Below, one piece after another: positions 17,735 to 26,305 of a stretch of DNA of 64,000 nucleotides. The stretch lies in the NCBI RefSeq assembly GCF_022549225.1, contig NZ_JAKZFD010000008.1:186001-250000 (forward strand). Reading direction: 5' to 3'. The notes beneath the pieces are model-generated. The model was given only the letters and a program-made list of their open reading frames with translations, searched no databases and was not told the origin of the DNA. Each line of letters opens with the position of its first letter. Position 1 is the stretch's first letter. The translations under genes and the position numbers were made by a program. Origin of the DNA: Pelomonas sp. CA6. GTDB taxonomy: Bacteria > Pseudomonadota > Gammaproteobacteria > Burkholderiales > Burkholderiaceae_C.

Positions 17735-19945
17735 ATGGCTGAACGTTCCTTTGCTCGCGAGGTCGAGCAGCTGCGCGTGCCCGCGGGCAGCGAGTTCCGT
17801 GGCGAGGGCATCCTCGCCGTCACCAAGGCCCTGCTGGAGGCGGGCGTCGGCTACGTCACCGGCTACCAGGGCTCGCCCATCTCACACCTGATGGACGTGC
17901 TGGCCGACGCCCAGCCCATCCTGCAGGAGCTGGGCGTGTACTTCGAGCCGGCGGCCAGCGAGGCCGCGGCGGCCGCGGCGCTGGCCGCCTCGGTCAACTA
18001 CCCGGTGCGCGGCGCGGTGACCTGGAAGTCCACCGTGGGCACGAATGTCGCGTCCGACGCGCTTGCCAACCTGGCCTCCGGCGGCGTGACCGGCGGCGCG
18101 CTGGTCATCGTCGGCGAGGACTATGGCGAAGGCAGCTCCATCATGCAGGAGCGCAGCCACGCCTTCGCGATGAAGTCGCAGATGTGGCTGCTGGACCCAC
18201 GCCCGCAGCTGCCCGCCATCGTGAAGGCCGTGCACGACGGCTTCGCGCTGTCCGAGGCCAGCCGCACGCCGGTGATGCTGGAGCTGCGCATCCGCTCCTG
18301 CCATCTGCATGGCCGCTTCATCACGCGCGAGAACCGCCGCCCGGACTTCACGCTGAAGGACGCGCTGGAGCATCCGCGCCGCGACCTCAGCCGCATCGTG
18401 CTGCCGCCCGCCTCCTTCGCGCACGAGCGCGAGAAGCTGGAGCAGCGCTGGCCGGCGGCGCAGCGCTTCATCCTCGAACACCAGCTCAACGAGCTGCTGC
18501 CCGGCGAGCTGGAGCACCTCGGCGTCGTGATGCTGGGCGGGCTCTACAACAACACGCTGCGCGCGCTGGAGCTGCTGGACCTGGCCGACATGTTCGGCGC
18601 CAGCCGCGTGCCGCTGTACGTGCTCAACGTCGCCTATCCGCTGGTGGAAGCCGAGGTGCTGCGCTTCTGCCAGGGCAAGCGCGCGGTGCTGGTGGTCGAG
18701 GAAGGCCAGCCCGACTACCACGAGCAGCACCTGCATGCCATCCTGCGCCGCGCCGGGCTGGCGACGGCCGTGCACGGCAAGGACCTGCTGCCCAAGGGCG
18801 GCGACTACACGGTGGACGCGCTGCGCCGCGGGCTGGAGGGCTTTCTGCGCCAGCACCATCCGGCCGCGTTCGCGCCGGCGGTCTCGCTGCCCATGCCGCG
18901 CCCGGCGGCCAAGCCCGCGGTGCCCGAGCCGGCGCCAAGCGCGACGCCCGCCGCGGCCGCGCCCCCGCTGCCGCCACGCCCGCCGGGCCTGTGCGTGGGC
19001 TGCCCCGAGCGGCCCATCTTCTCGTCGCTGAAGCTGGTCGAACGCGAGCTGGGGCCGCACCATGTCGCCGCCGACATCGGCTGCCACCTGTTCTCCATCA
19101 TGCCGCCCTTCAACCTGGGCGCCACGACCATGGGCTACGGCCTGGGCGCCTCCAGCGCGTCGGCCTTCAACGCCGGCGCGATGCTGGGCGCCCGCCGGCG
19201 CGCGATCGCCTTCATGGGCGACGGCGGCTTCTGGCACAACGGCCTCAGCTCGGGCATCGCCAACGCGGTCTTCAACAAGCACGACAACGTGTTCGTGATC
19301 GTCGACAACCACTACACCTCGGCCACCGGCGGGCAGGACATCCCGTCCTCGCGCGCCGCCAACGCGCAGCGCTCCACCCAGCACCCCATCGAACGCGCGG
19401 TGCGCGGCGTCGGCGTCGAGTGGGTGCGCACGATCACGCGCACCTACGACGTCAAGGCCATGCAGGGCGCGCTGCGCGAAGCACTGAGCAGCCGCGAGCC
19501 CGGCCCCAAGGTCGTGATCGCGCAGAGCGAATGCATGCTCAACCGCCAGCGCCGCGAAAAGCCGCAGCGCCGTGCCGCGCTGCAGGCCGGCGCGCGCCAG
19601 GTTCAGGAGCGCTTCGGCGTGGACGCCGCCGTCTGCTCCGGCGACCATGCCTGCATGCGCGTCTCCGGCTGCCCCAGCCTCACGCTGGCGCCCAGCGGCG
19701 ACGCGCTCAAGCCCGACCCGGTGGCCCATGTGGACGAGCACTGCGTGGCCTGCGGCCATTGCGGCGAGGTCGCCGACGCCGCCGTGCTGTGCCCGTCCTT
19801 CTACAAGGTCCACAAGGTCGCCAACGCCGGGCGCTGGGAACGCTGGCGCCATGCCCTGTCGCGCCGCGTGCTGGGCGCGCTGCAGCGCGCGCAGTGGCGC
19901 CGCCGCGCCGCCCGCGCCCTCTACCCGCTGGAGGCCCAGCCATGA
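17735..19945 (+). CDS. Indolepyruvate:ferredoxin oxidoreductase-like alpha subunit
   Basis: A 736-residue IorA-like 2-oxoacid oxidoreductase subunit. The N-terminal pyruvate-ferredoxin-oxidoreductase-type domain has GYVTGYQGSPISHLMD and GAVTWKSTVGTNVASDALANLA. The TPP-binding domain has the GDG...N motif in FMGDGGFWHNG and IVDNHYTSATGG. The C-terminal ferredoxin-like region has C-x2-C-x2-C-x8-CP (CVACGHCGEVADAAVLCP) and a looser first cysteine set (CSGDHACMRVSGC). The enzyme would oxidatively decarboxylate an aryl 2-oxo acid. In this operon isatinate (2-aminophenylglyoxylate) is the logical substrate. A proline/alanine-rich linker lies at about residues 385-410. It overlaps the beta gene as ATGA. 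Confidence 0.88.
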   Translation: MAERSFAREVEQLRVPAGSEFRGEGILAVTKALLEAGVGYVTGYQGSPISHLMDVLADAQPILQELGVYFEPAASEAAAAAALAASVNYPVRGAVTWKSTVGTNVASDALANLASGGVTGGALVIVGEDYGEGSSIMQERSHAFAMKSQMWLLDPRPQLPAIVKAVHDGFALSEASRTPVMLELRIRSCHLHGRFITRENRRPDFTLKDALEHPRRDLSRIVLPPASFAHEREKLEQRWPAAQRFILEHQLNELLPGELEHLGVVMLGGLYNNTLRALELLDLADMFGASRVPLYVLNVAYPLVEAEVLRFCQGKRAVLVVEEGQPDYHEQHLHAILRRAGLATAVHGKDLLPKGGDYTVDALRRGLEGFLRQHHPAAFAPAVSLPMPRPAAKPAVPEPAPSATPAAAAPPLPPRPPGLCVGCPERPIFSSLKLVERELGPHHVAADIGCHLFSIMPPFNLGATTMGYGLGASSASAFNAGAMLGARRRAIAFMGDGGFWHNGLSSGIANAVFNKHDNVFVIVDNHYTSATGGQDIPSSRAANAQRSTQHPIERAVRGVGVEWVRTITRTYDVKAMQGALREALSSREPGPKVVIAQSECMLNRQRREKPQRRAALQAGARQVQERFGVDAAVCSGDHACMRVSGCPSLTLAPSGDALKPDPVAHVDEHCVACGHCGEVADAAVLCPSFYKVHKVANAGRWERWRHALSRRVLGALQRAQWRRRAARALYPLEAQP

Positions 19946-21465
19946 AGCCGCAGCGCCTTCATCTGGCCATCCTGGCGCTGGGCGGCCAGGGCGGCGGCGT
20001 GCTGGTGGACTGGATCGTCGCGCTGGCCGAGCGCGCCGGCTGGACCGCGCAGGCCACCTCGGTCGCTGGCGTGGCGCAGCGCACCGGCGCCACCATCTAC
20101 TACCTGGAGCTGGTCGAGCCCACGCCGGGCCGCGAACCGGTGCTGGCGCTGATGCCGGTGCCCGGCGAGGTGGACGTGCTGATCGCCGCGGAGCTGATGG
20201 AGGCCGGGCGCGCGGTCGAACGCGGCCTGGTCACGCCGACGCGCACCACGCTGATCGCCAGCAGCCACCGCACCTACGCCGTGCAGGAGAAGCTGGCGCC
20301 CGGCAATGGCATCGCCGACAGCGCCGCGGTGCTGGCCCATGTGCAGCGCCAGGCGCGGCGCAGCGTCATCGCCGACATGCAGACCCTGGCCCAGCAGCAG
20401 GGCAGCGTGATCTCGGCCAGCCTGTTCGGCGCGCTGGCCGGCAGCGGCGCGCTGCCCTTCGCGCTGCAGGACTACGAGGCCGTGGTGCAGGCCAGCGGCG
20501 TGGGCGTGCAGCCAAGCCTGGCGGCGCTGCGCGCCGCCGCCACCCTGGCCCGCGAGATGGGCGCCAGCGCCGCGCCGGTGCAGCCGCCGGCCCATGAAAC
20601 TGTGGAGACCGCGCCGCGCCCGCTGCCCGCGCAGGCCGCCGCGCCGGCCCTGCAGCCGCTGCTGCAGCGTGTGCGCGCCGAGTTCCCCGCGCCGGCCTGG
20701 AACTGGCTGGGCGAGGGCCTGGCGCGCGTGGTGGACTGGCAAGACCTGGACTACGGCCACGACTACCTGGACCGGGTGGCCGCGCTGGCGCGCCGCGACG
20801 ACGGCGCCCAGGGCCATGCGCTGAGCGTGGAGGCGGCGCGCTGGATCGCCGTGGCGATGAGCTACGACGACGTGATCCGCGTCGCCGAGCTGAAGAGCCG
20901 CGGCGAGCGCAGCGCGCGGCTGCGCCGCGAGATCGGCGCGCGCGCCGACGAGCCACTGGGCAGCGAGGAGTTCTTCCACCCGCGCCTGGAGGAGGCCCTG
21001 GCGACGCTGCCGCGCCGGCTGGCCGACTGGCTGGACGGCTCGCCGCGCCTGCGCGCCTGGCTGGCGCCGCGCCTGGACCGCGGCCGGCGCATCCGCAGCC
21101 AGGGCCTGGCCGGCCACCTGCAGCTGCGCCTCGTGGCCGGGCTGCGGCGCTGGCGCCGCGGCAGCCGCCGCCACGCGCAGGAGGGCGCGCTGCTACGGCG
21201 CTGGCTGGACGAGGTGGACCAGGCGCTGGACGCTGGCGATGGCGCGCTGGCCATCGAACTGCTGCGCTGCCGCCGCCTGGTCAAAGGCTACAGCGACACC
21301 CATGAGCGCGGCAACGGGCGCTTCATGCTGCTGCTGCGCGCGGCCGCCCAGCTGCGCGGCCGCGACGGGGGTGCCGCGGCGCTGGCGCGCCTGCGCGACG
21401 CGGCGCTGCGCGATGCCGAAGGCCAGGCGCTGTCGGCCGAGCTCGCGGCGCAGGGCCTGGGCTGA
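19942..21465 (+). CDS. Indolepyruvate oxidoreductase-like beta subunit with C-terminal DUF6537-type extension
   Basis: 507 residues. The first 185 or so form the IorB gamma-type 2-oxoacid oxidoreductase domain: LAILALGGQGGGVLVDWIVALAERAGW, SVAGVAQRTGATIYYLEL and PVPGEVDVLIAAELMEAGRA. The remainder is an Ala/Arg-rich helical extension of the kind called DUF6537 in aerobic indolepyruvate oxidoreductases, including IAVAMSYDDVIRVAELKSRGER and CRRLVKGYSDTHERG. The start at 19942 overlaps the alpha-subunit stop (ATGA). The open frame extends far upstream, but that part is a shadow of the alpha subunit. It is the last gene of the operon and ends 18 bases from a converging gene. Confidence 0.88.
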   Translation: MKPQRLHLAILALGGQGGGVLVDWIVALAERAGWTAQATSVAGVAQRTGATIYYLELVEPTPGREPVLALMPVPGEVDVLIAAELMEAGRAVERGLVTPTRTTLIASSHRTYAVQEKLAPGNGIADSAAVLAHVQRQARRSVIADMQTLAQQQGSVISASLFGALAGSGALPFALQDYEAVVQASGVGVQPSLAALRAAATLAREMGASAAPVQPPAHETVETAPRPLPAQAAAPALQPLLQRVRAEFPAPAWNWLGEGLARVVDWQDLDYGHDYLDRVAALARRDDGAQGHALSVEAARWIAVAMSYDDVIRVAELKSRGERSARLRREIGARADEPLGSEEFFHPRLEEALATLPRRLADWLDGSPRLRAWLAPRLDRGRRIRSQGLAGHLQLRLVAGLRRWRRGSRRHAQEGALLRRWLDEVDQALDAGDGALAIELLRCRRLVKGYSDTHERGNGRFMLLLRAAAQLRGRDGGAAALARLRDAALRDAEGQALSAELAAQGLG

Positions 21466-21483
21466 CGCGCGGCCGGCGCGGCG

Positions 21484-23457
21484 CTACTGGTTGGTCGCCG
21501 CCAGCACCTCCGGCAGGTCGGTCAGACCGGCCAGCAGCTTCTCGATACCGTCCTGGCGCAGCGTGCTCATGCCGCTGCGCTGTGCGGCGGCGAACATCTC
21601 GATGGCCGGCGCGCGGTGGCGGATCAGCTCGCGCAGCGCCTCGTCGGCGATCACCAGCTCGTGGATGCCCAGGCGGCCGTGGTAGCCGGTGCCGCCGCAG
21701 GCGTCGCAGCCGTGACGGCGGTACTGCACCAGCTGTCCATTGACCGCATGGCGCGCGCGCCAGCGCGCCAGCAACTCGTCGTCGCCCATCTGCGCGGCCG
21801 GCCCACCCGACTGCTGGTACAGGCGCAGCAGCGAGCGCGTGGCGCGCTCGTCCAGCGGCTCGACCACGCGGCAGTCGGTGCACAGCCGCCGCACCAGGCG
21901 CTGCGCCAGCACGCCCAGCAGCGAGTCGGAGAACATGAAGGGGTCCAGCCCGATCTCCAGCAGCCGCGTCACGCTCTCCGGCGCCGAATTGGTGTGCAGC
22001 GTGGACATCACCAGGTGGCCGGTCAGCGAGGCCTCCACCGCGATGGAGGCGGTCTCCTCGTCGCGCATCTCGCCGATCATGATGACGTCCGGGTCGGCGC
22101 GCAGAAAGGTGCGCATCGCCGCGGCGAAGGTCCAGCCGATGCGGCTGTTGATCTGCACCTGGCGCAGCCCGTCCTGGCTGATCTCGATCGGGTCCTCGGC
22201 GGTCCAGATCTTGCGCTTGTCCTCGTTGAGCTCGCGCATCACCGAATGCAGCGTGGTGGTCTTGCCGCAGCCCGTGGGACCGCAGATCAGCAACAGGCCA
22301 TAGGGTTTGGCCATCAGGCGCCGCAGCCCAGCCAGGTTGTCGTCGGACAGGCCGATGCCGTCCAGCGGCAGCGGCTTCATGCCGCCCAGCAGGCGCAGCA
22401 CCACATCCTCCAGCCCGGCGCTGGTGGGCACGGTCACCATGCGCAGCTCCATGGCCTGGCCGCCGAAACGGCTGAAGTCGATCTTGCCGTCCTGCGGACG
22501 GCGGTGCTCGGAGATGTCCAGCTCGGCCATGATCTTCAGCCGCGCGACCAGCGCGAAGCGCACCCGCGCCGGCAGGTCCAGGTAGCGCACCAGATCGCCG
22601 TCCACGCGCAGCCTCACCCGAACCGGCTTGGGCGCGTCGAAGGTCTCAACGTGGATGTCCGAGGCGCGCAGCTCGATCGCATCGGCGATCAGCCGGTTGA
22701 CCAGGCGCACCAGCGCGTTGTCGGACTCGGAGACGATGCTGGCATCGGGATCGGCGGACTCCGCCTCGCCCTCCGACAGCGCGCGCGCCAGATCCTGGAT
22801 GCTCTGCTGGCGCGGGTCGGCCGGCGCGCCGCAGAAGCCCTCGGCCGCGGCCCCGGCCGGCTCGGCCGCGAGCTCCCGGCCGCTCAGCTGGTAGGCGCGC
22901 GCGATGCCCGGCAGCAGCGTGCCCGGCGCCGCCAGCACCGGCAGCACACGCAGCTCGGTGGCGAAGCGCAGCACATCCAGCAGCCGGTGATCCCAGGGAT
23001 CCGTCACCGCCACCACCAGGGTCTCTTCCCGCAGCATCAGCGGCAGCAGCGATTCGCGCTGGGCCAGCGCGCGCGGCACGCGCGCCAGCGCCTCGGGGTC
23101 GGGGCTGAGCTGGGCCACGTCCACCGTGGGCACGCCCAGCCAGGCGGCCAGCGTCATGCGCAGCTGGGCCGGCGAGATCAGGCCCTCCTGCACCAGCAGC
23201 TCGCCGATGGGCACGTGCTGGCTGCGCGCCGCCTGGCGACGCAGCGCCAGCTGCAGCTGGGCGGCGCTGATCATGCCCGCCTCGACCAGCGCATCGCCCA
23301 AGTGCGGCGCACGCTGCTCCGGACCATGGTCCAGCGCGGCCCAGATCGCGTCCCGGTCCGCCACCGGCTCGCGTCGGCGGCTGGACGGGCGGGCCGCGGG
23401 TTCGCTCAGCGCATCCAGCGCGGCGGGGACGGTGTCGTGTTCATAGCTCGGGCTCAT
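21484..23457 (-). CDS. GspE/PilB family secretion or pilus ATPase with N-terminal MshEN-like repeats
   Basis: A 657-residue hexameric ATPase. Walker A is GPTGCGKTT at 393-401, with AEDPIEI Asp-box, DPDVIMIGEMRDEETA Walker B, the STLHTNSAP His box, and a four-cysteine zinc element (CTDC, later CDACGGTGYHGR). At residues 52-75 and 83-106 are two copies of the LGxxLVxxGxI...QLxxAL pattern, the bipartite cyclic-di-GMP-binding MshEN motif, although the first arginine is histidine here. No other type II secretion or type IV pilus genes are next to it, so it is an orphan that may serve a system encoded elsewhere. Confidence 0.9.
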   Translation of the reverse strand: MSPSYEHDTVPAALDALSEPAARPSSRRREPVADRDAIWAALDHGPEQRAPHLGDALVEAGMISAAQLQLALRRQAARSQHVPIGELLVQEGLISPAQLRMTLAAWLGVPTVDVAQLSPDPEALARVPRALAQRESLLPLMLREETLVVAVTDPWDHRLLDVLRFATELRVLPVLAAPGTLLPGIARAYQLSGRELAAEPAGAAAEGFCGAPADPRQQSIQDLARALSEGEAESADPDASIVSESDNALVRLVNRLIADAIELRASDIHVETFDAPKPVRVRLRVDGDLVRYLDLPARVRFALVARLKIMAELDISEHRRPQDGKIDFSRFGGQAMELRMVTVPTSAGLEDVVLRLLGGMKPLPLDGIGLSDDNLAGLRRLMAKPYGLLLICGPTGCGKTTTLHSVMRELNEDKRKIWTAEDPIEISQDGLRQVQINSRIGWTFAAAMRTFLRADPDVIMIGEMRDEETASIAVEASLTGHLVMSTLHTNSAPESVTRLLEIGLDPFMFSDSLLGVLAQRLVRRLCTDCRVVEPLDERATRSLLRLYQQSGGPAAQMGDDELLARWRARHAVNGQLVQYRRHGCDACGGTGYHGRLGIHELVIADEALRELIRHRAPAIEMFAAAQRSGMSTLRQDGIEKLLAGLTDLPEVLAATNQ

Positions 23458-23604
23458 GCGCCCAGGCTAAGCGCTCACGCGTCCAGCGCACAAGGCGCAA
23501 CCGGCCGGCGGGCCGCGGCCCGTCGACGCGGCTTGACCTGGATCATGTCGACCGCAGGCCGCGCGTTGCATCGCCGCCGACGGCGGACCGCCCCCGCCGG
23601 CCCT

Positions 23605-24465
23605 TCAGGCGAAGCGTCCGGCCTGGTAGTCCCGCACCGCCTGCAGCAGCTCGCCTTCGGTGTTCATCACGAAGGGTCCGTATTGCGCGATGGGCTCGCC
23701 CAGCGGCTTGCCGGCGATCAGCAGGACGCGCGCGCCCTCGTCGCCGGCGCGCAGCCGGACGCCGTCGCTGTCTGCCGTGTTCGCGAACAGCGCCATGCGC
23801 TGCTGCGACACCATGCAGCCGGTCTCGAAGCGCAGCGCGCCGCGGTAGACATAGACGAAGGCATTGCGGTCCGGGGGCAGCGCCTGCTCGAACTCCGCGC
23901 CGGGCTGCAGCTGCAGGTCCAGGTACAGCGGCTGCGTGGCTTCGCGCTGCACCGCACCCGCCACGCCATGGCTTTCGCCGGCGATCACGCGCGCCTGCAC
24001 GCCGGGCAGCTCGAGCTGCGGGATCTCGGCGGCGCCGATGTCGCGGTACCAGGGGTCGCACATCTTGTCGCGACCGGGCAGGTTCAGCCACAGCTGGAAG
24101 CCTTCCATGCGGCCTTCCTGCTGCTCTGGCAGCTCGGAATGGATCACGCCGCGGCCGGCGGTCATCCACTGCACGCCGCCGGAGCCCAGCAGGCCCTCGT
24201 GACCGGCCGAATCGCGATGGCGCATACGGCCTTCCAGCATGTAGGTCACGGTCTCGAAGCCGCGGTGCGGGTGGTCGGGAAAGCCGGCGATGTAGTCGTC
24301 CGCCTGGTCCGAGCCGAAGGCGTCCAGCATCAGGAAGGGATCCAGGCGGCGCTGCAGGTCCTGCGTCAACACGCGGGTGAGCTTGACGCCGGCGCCGTCG
24401 CGGGTGGGCTGGCCCGCCACCAGGCGCTCGACCGCGCGGGGGGATTGAAGCCGGGTTGCAGACAT
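23605..24465 (-). CDS. Pirin family protein (azoreductase operon)
   Basis: A 286-residue bicupin. The pirin metal ligands are in GFPDHPHRGFETVTYMLEG and in GRGVIHSELPE, and the C-terminal pirin domain includes PDRNAFVYVYRGA and LLIAGKPLGEPIAQYGPFVMNT, typical of YhhW/quercetinase-like pirins. The ATG at 24465 has AGGAGA seven bases upstream; an in-frame ATG at 24549 would add 28 residues without a ribosome site. It lies 110 bases downstream of azoR on the same strand and is probably cotranscribed with it. Azoreductase plus pirin suggests handling of quinones or related electrophiles. Confidence 0.9.
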   Translation of the reverse strand: MSATRLQSPRAVERLVAGQPTRDGAGVKLTRVLTQDLQRRLDPFLMLDAFGSDQADDYIAGFPDHPHRGFETVTYMLEGRMRHRDSAGHEGLLGSGGVQWMTAGRGVIHSELPEQQEGRMEGFQLWLNLPGRDKMCDPWYRDIGAAEIPQLELPGVQARVIAGESHGVAGAVQREATQPLYLDLQLQPGAEFEQALPPDRNAFVYVYRGALRFETGCMVSQQRMALFANTADSDGVRLRAGDEGARVLLIAGKPLGEPIAQYGPFVMNTEGELLQAVRDYQAGRFA

Positions 24466-24575
24466 CGTCGTTCTCCTGTTTGCAGGAAGCGCGGCCCCGG
24501 GGGGCCAGGCCCGCGCTTCATGGGCGGGTGCGCGACACCCGCGATTCAAGACTGGGGCGCGTGGCCCCCCCCACC

Positions 24576-25205
24576 TCAGGCCGTGACCGCCTCGCCGGCC
24601 AGCGCGGCGATCCGCTCGCGCGCCGCCGCCAGGCCCTGCGCCTGGGCCTCCGGCCCCATGTTCAGGCCCTCGGCATAGACCACCTCGATGTCGTCCATGC
24701 CCAGGAAACCCAGCGCGGTGCGCAGATAGGGCACGACATTGTCGGTGGGTTGGTCGCGGTGCACGCCGCCGCGCGCGGTCACGACATAGACCTTCTTGCC
24801 CTTCACCAGGCCCTCGGGGCCCTCGGCGGTGTAGCGGAAGGTCACGCCGGCGCGCGCCACCGCGTCGATCCAGTTCTTCAGCTGCGCGCTGACGCCGAAG
24901 TTGATCATGGGCGCGCCCAGCACTACCACGTCGGCCGCCATCAGCTCGGCCACCAGCGCGTCGGAGCGCGCCACCCAGGCGGCCTGCTGCGCATCGCGCT
25001 GCTCGGCGGGGGTGAAGAGCGCGCCCAGCGCGAATTCGTCCATCACCGGCAGCGGCTGGGCGGCCAGGTCGTGCACCACGCGCTGCACCACGCCCGGGGC
25101 ACGCTGCGTCAGCGCGTCCACCAGCTCATTGGCCAGCAGCGTGGAAAACGAACCCTGGCCTTCTTGCAGGCGGCGGGCGCTGGAATTGATTTGCAGGATG
25201 TTCAT
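24576..25205 (-). CDS. azoR: FMN-dependent NADH-azoreductase / quinone reductase
   Basis: A 209-residue flavodoxin-like enzyme. [20 protein letters not shown] is the FMN phosphate-binding start, [29 protein letters not shown] is the diagnostic AzoR/NQO-like segment, and TARGGVHRD is a second FMN-contact loop. It reduces azo compounds and quinones with NADH in the cytoplasm. The ATG at 25205 has GGAG ten bases upstream. It is transcribed away from a LysR gene with a perfect dyad between them, the usual layout for LysR-controlled quinone-responsive reductases. Confidence 0.92.
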   Translation of the reverse strand: MNILQINSSARRLQEGQGSFSTLLANELVDALTQRAPGVVQRVVHDLAAQPLPVMDEFALGALFTPAEQRDAQQAAWVARSDALVAELMAADVVVLGAPMINFGVSAQLKNWIDAVARAGVTFRYTAEGPEGLVKGKKVYVVTARGGVHRDQPTDNVVPYLRTALGFLGMDDIEVVYAEGLNMGPEAQAQGLAAARERIAALAGEAVTA

Positions 25206-25298
25206 CAGGGGCTCCAATCGGTTCAGTGGGGAGGAGGGATTCGATGACTGAACTTTAGGAAGCATCATTCGATCGGAGAAGCCGCCGGAATGGATAAG

Positions 25299-25320
25299 AT
25301 TGTTCCACCCGAGGAACAAT
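25299..25320. promoter_or_regulatory. LysR-type operator between azoR and its regulator
   Basis: A perfect inverted repeat, ATTGTTCC (25299-25306) and GGAACAAT (25313-25320) with six bases between, 25 bases before the LysR start and 94 bases before azoR. It contains the T-N11-A core of LysR-family sites, so it should serve autoregulation and activation of the divergent azoR-pirin pair. Confidence 0.75.
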
Positions 25321-25345
25321 CCCCCACCCTCACCCAACGCCCACC

Positions 25346-26305
25346 ATGAGCCTGGACGCCGACGACCTGCTGGTCTTTGCCCGTGTGATGGAGGCGGGCA
25401 GCTTCAGCCGCGCGGCGCAGCGGCTGCAGCTGCCCAAGTCCACCGTGTCGCGTCGCATCGCGGCGCTGGAGCAGCGCCTGGGCGAAAAGCTGCTGCTGCG
25501 CAGCACGCGGCGCCTGGCGCTGACCGAGTTTGGCCAGGGCGTGCTGGAGCATGCGCGCGTGCTGGCCGGCGAGGTCGACGGCGCACTGGCACTGGCGCTG
25601 CACCGCCAGCAGCGGCCCACCGGGCGGCTGCGCGTGTCCATGCCCGCCGACTTCGCCAACCAGATGCTGGCCGAGATGCTCGCCCGCTTCGTCGCCGACT
25701 ATCCGGAGGTGCAGCTGGAGCTGGACCTGTCACCGCGGCGCGTGGACCTGATCGCCGAAGGCTTCGACCTCGCGGTGCGCATGGGCGAGCTGCCGCCGGA
25801 CAGCCAGCTGGCGGCGCGTCGGCTGGCGGTGTTCAGCAATGCGCTCTATGCCGCCCCGGCCTACCTGGCGCGCCACGGCGAACCGCAGCTGCCCGAGGCC
25901 CTGCTGAGCATGCACGGGCTGACCATCCTGAGCCGCAGCGGCGAACCCATGCCCTGGCGCCTGCGCCGCGAGCAGGACGACGGCACGCTCGCCGCCTGGG
26001 CGGGCGTGCCCGAGCGGCGCTGTTTGATCAACTCCCCCGACATGCTGCTGAAGCTGGCCTGCCAGGGGCTGGGCATCACCTCGGTGGGCCAGTCCTATGC
26101 CGCCCCCTTTGTCGCGCGCGGCGAGCTGCTGCGCGTGCTGCCGGACTGGTGCGCCGAACCGGCGTCCTGCTGGGCCGTGTTTCCCGAGCGGCGCCTGATG
26201 CCGCTGCGCACCCGGCTCTTCCTGGAGGCGATGAGCGAGGCGCTGCGGCCGCACGACAACGCGGCGCTGTACGAGCCCGCCGCGGCGGCGCTCACTCCAC
26301 CATGA
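25346..26305 (+). CDS. LysR family transcriptional regulator of azoR-pirin
   Basis: A 319-residue regulator. The N-terminal winged HTH reads [57 protein letters not shown], the CrgA/DntR-like branch of LysR. The C-terminal effector domain has [20 protein letters not shown] and ends before a proline tail. It is divergent from azoR with a 140-bp shared region holding a perfect dyad. Effectors are likely quinones or aromatic electrophiles, inferred from the target. The end overlaps the convergent TonB-domain gene by 14 bases. Confidence 0.92.
   Translation: MSLDADDLLVFARVMEAGSFSRAAQRLQLPKSTVSRRIAALEQRLGEKLLLRSTRRLALTEFGQGVLEHARVLAGEVDGALALALHRQQRPTGRLRVSMPADFANQMLAEMLARFVADYPEVQLELDLSPRRVDLIAEGFDLAVRMGELPPDSQLAARRLAVFSNALYAAPAYLARHGEPQLPEALLSMHGLTILSRSGEPMPWRLRREQDDGTLAAWAGVPERRCLINSPDMLLKLACQGLGITSVGQSYAAPFVARGELLRVLPDWCAEPASCWAVFPERRLMPLRTRLFLEAMSEALRPHDNAALYEPAAAALTPP

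Noticed and set aside
18184-19941. Upstream extension of the IorB-like frame to a total of 1093 codons
   Set aside because: It runs out of frame through the IorA-like gene; the real start is the ATGA overlap at 19942.
23533-23546. FNR-like sequence TTGAC-CTGG-ATCAT upstream of the GspE-type gene
   Set aside because: Two of ten consensus positions differ and no -10 is suitably placed, in contrast to the perfect box at 53126.
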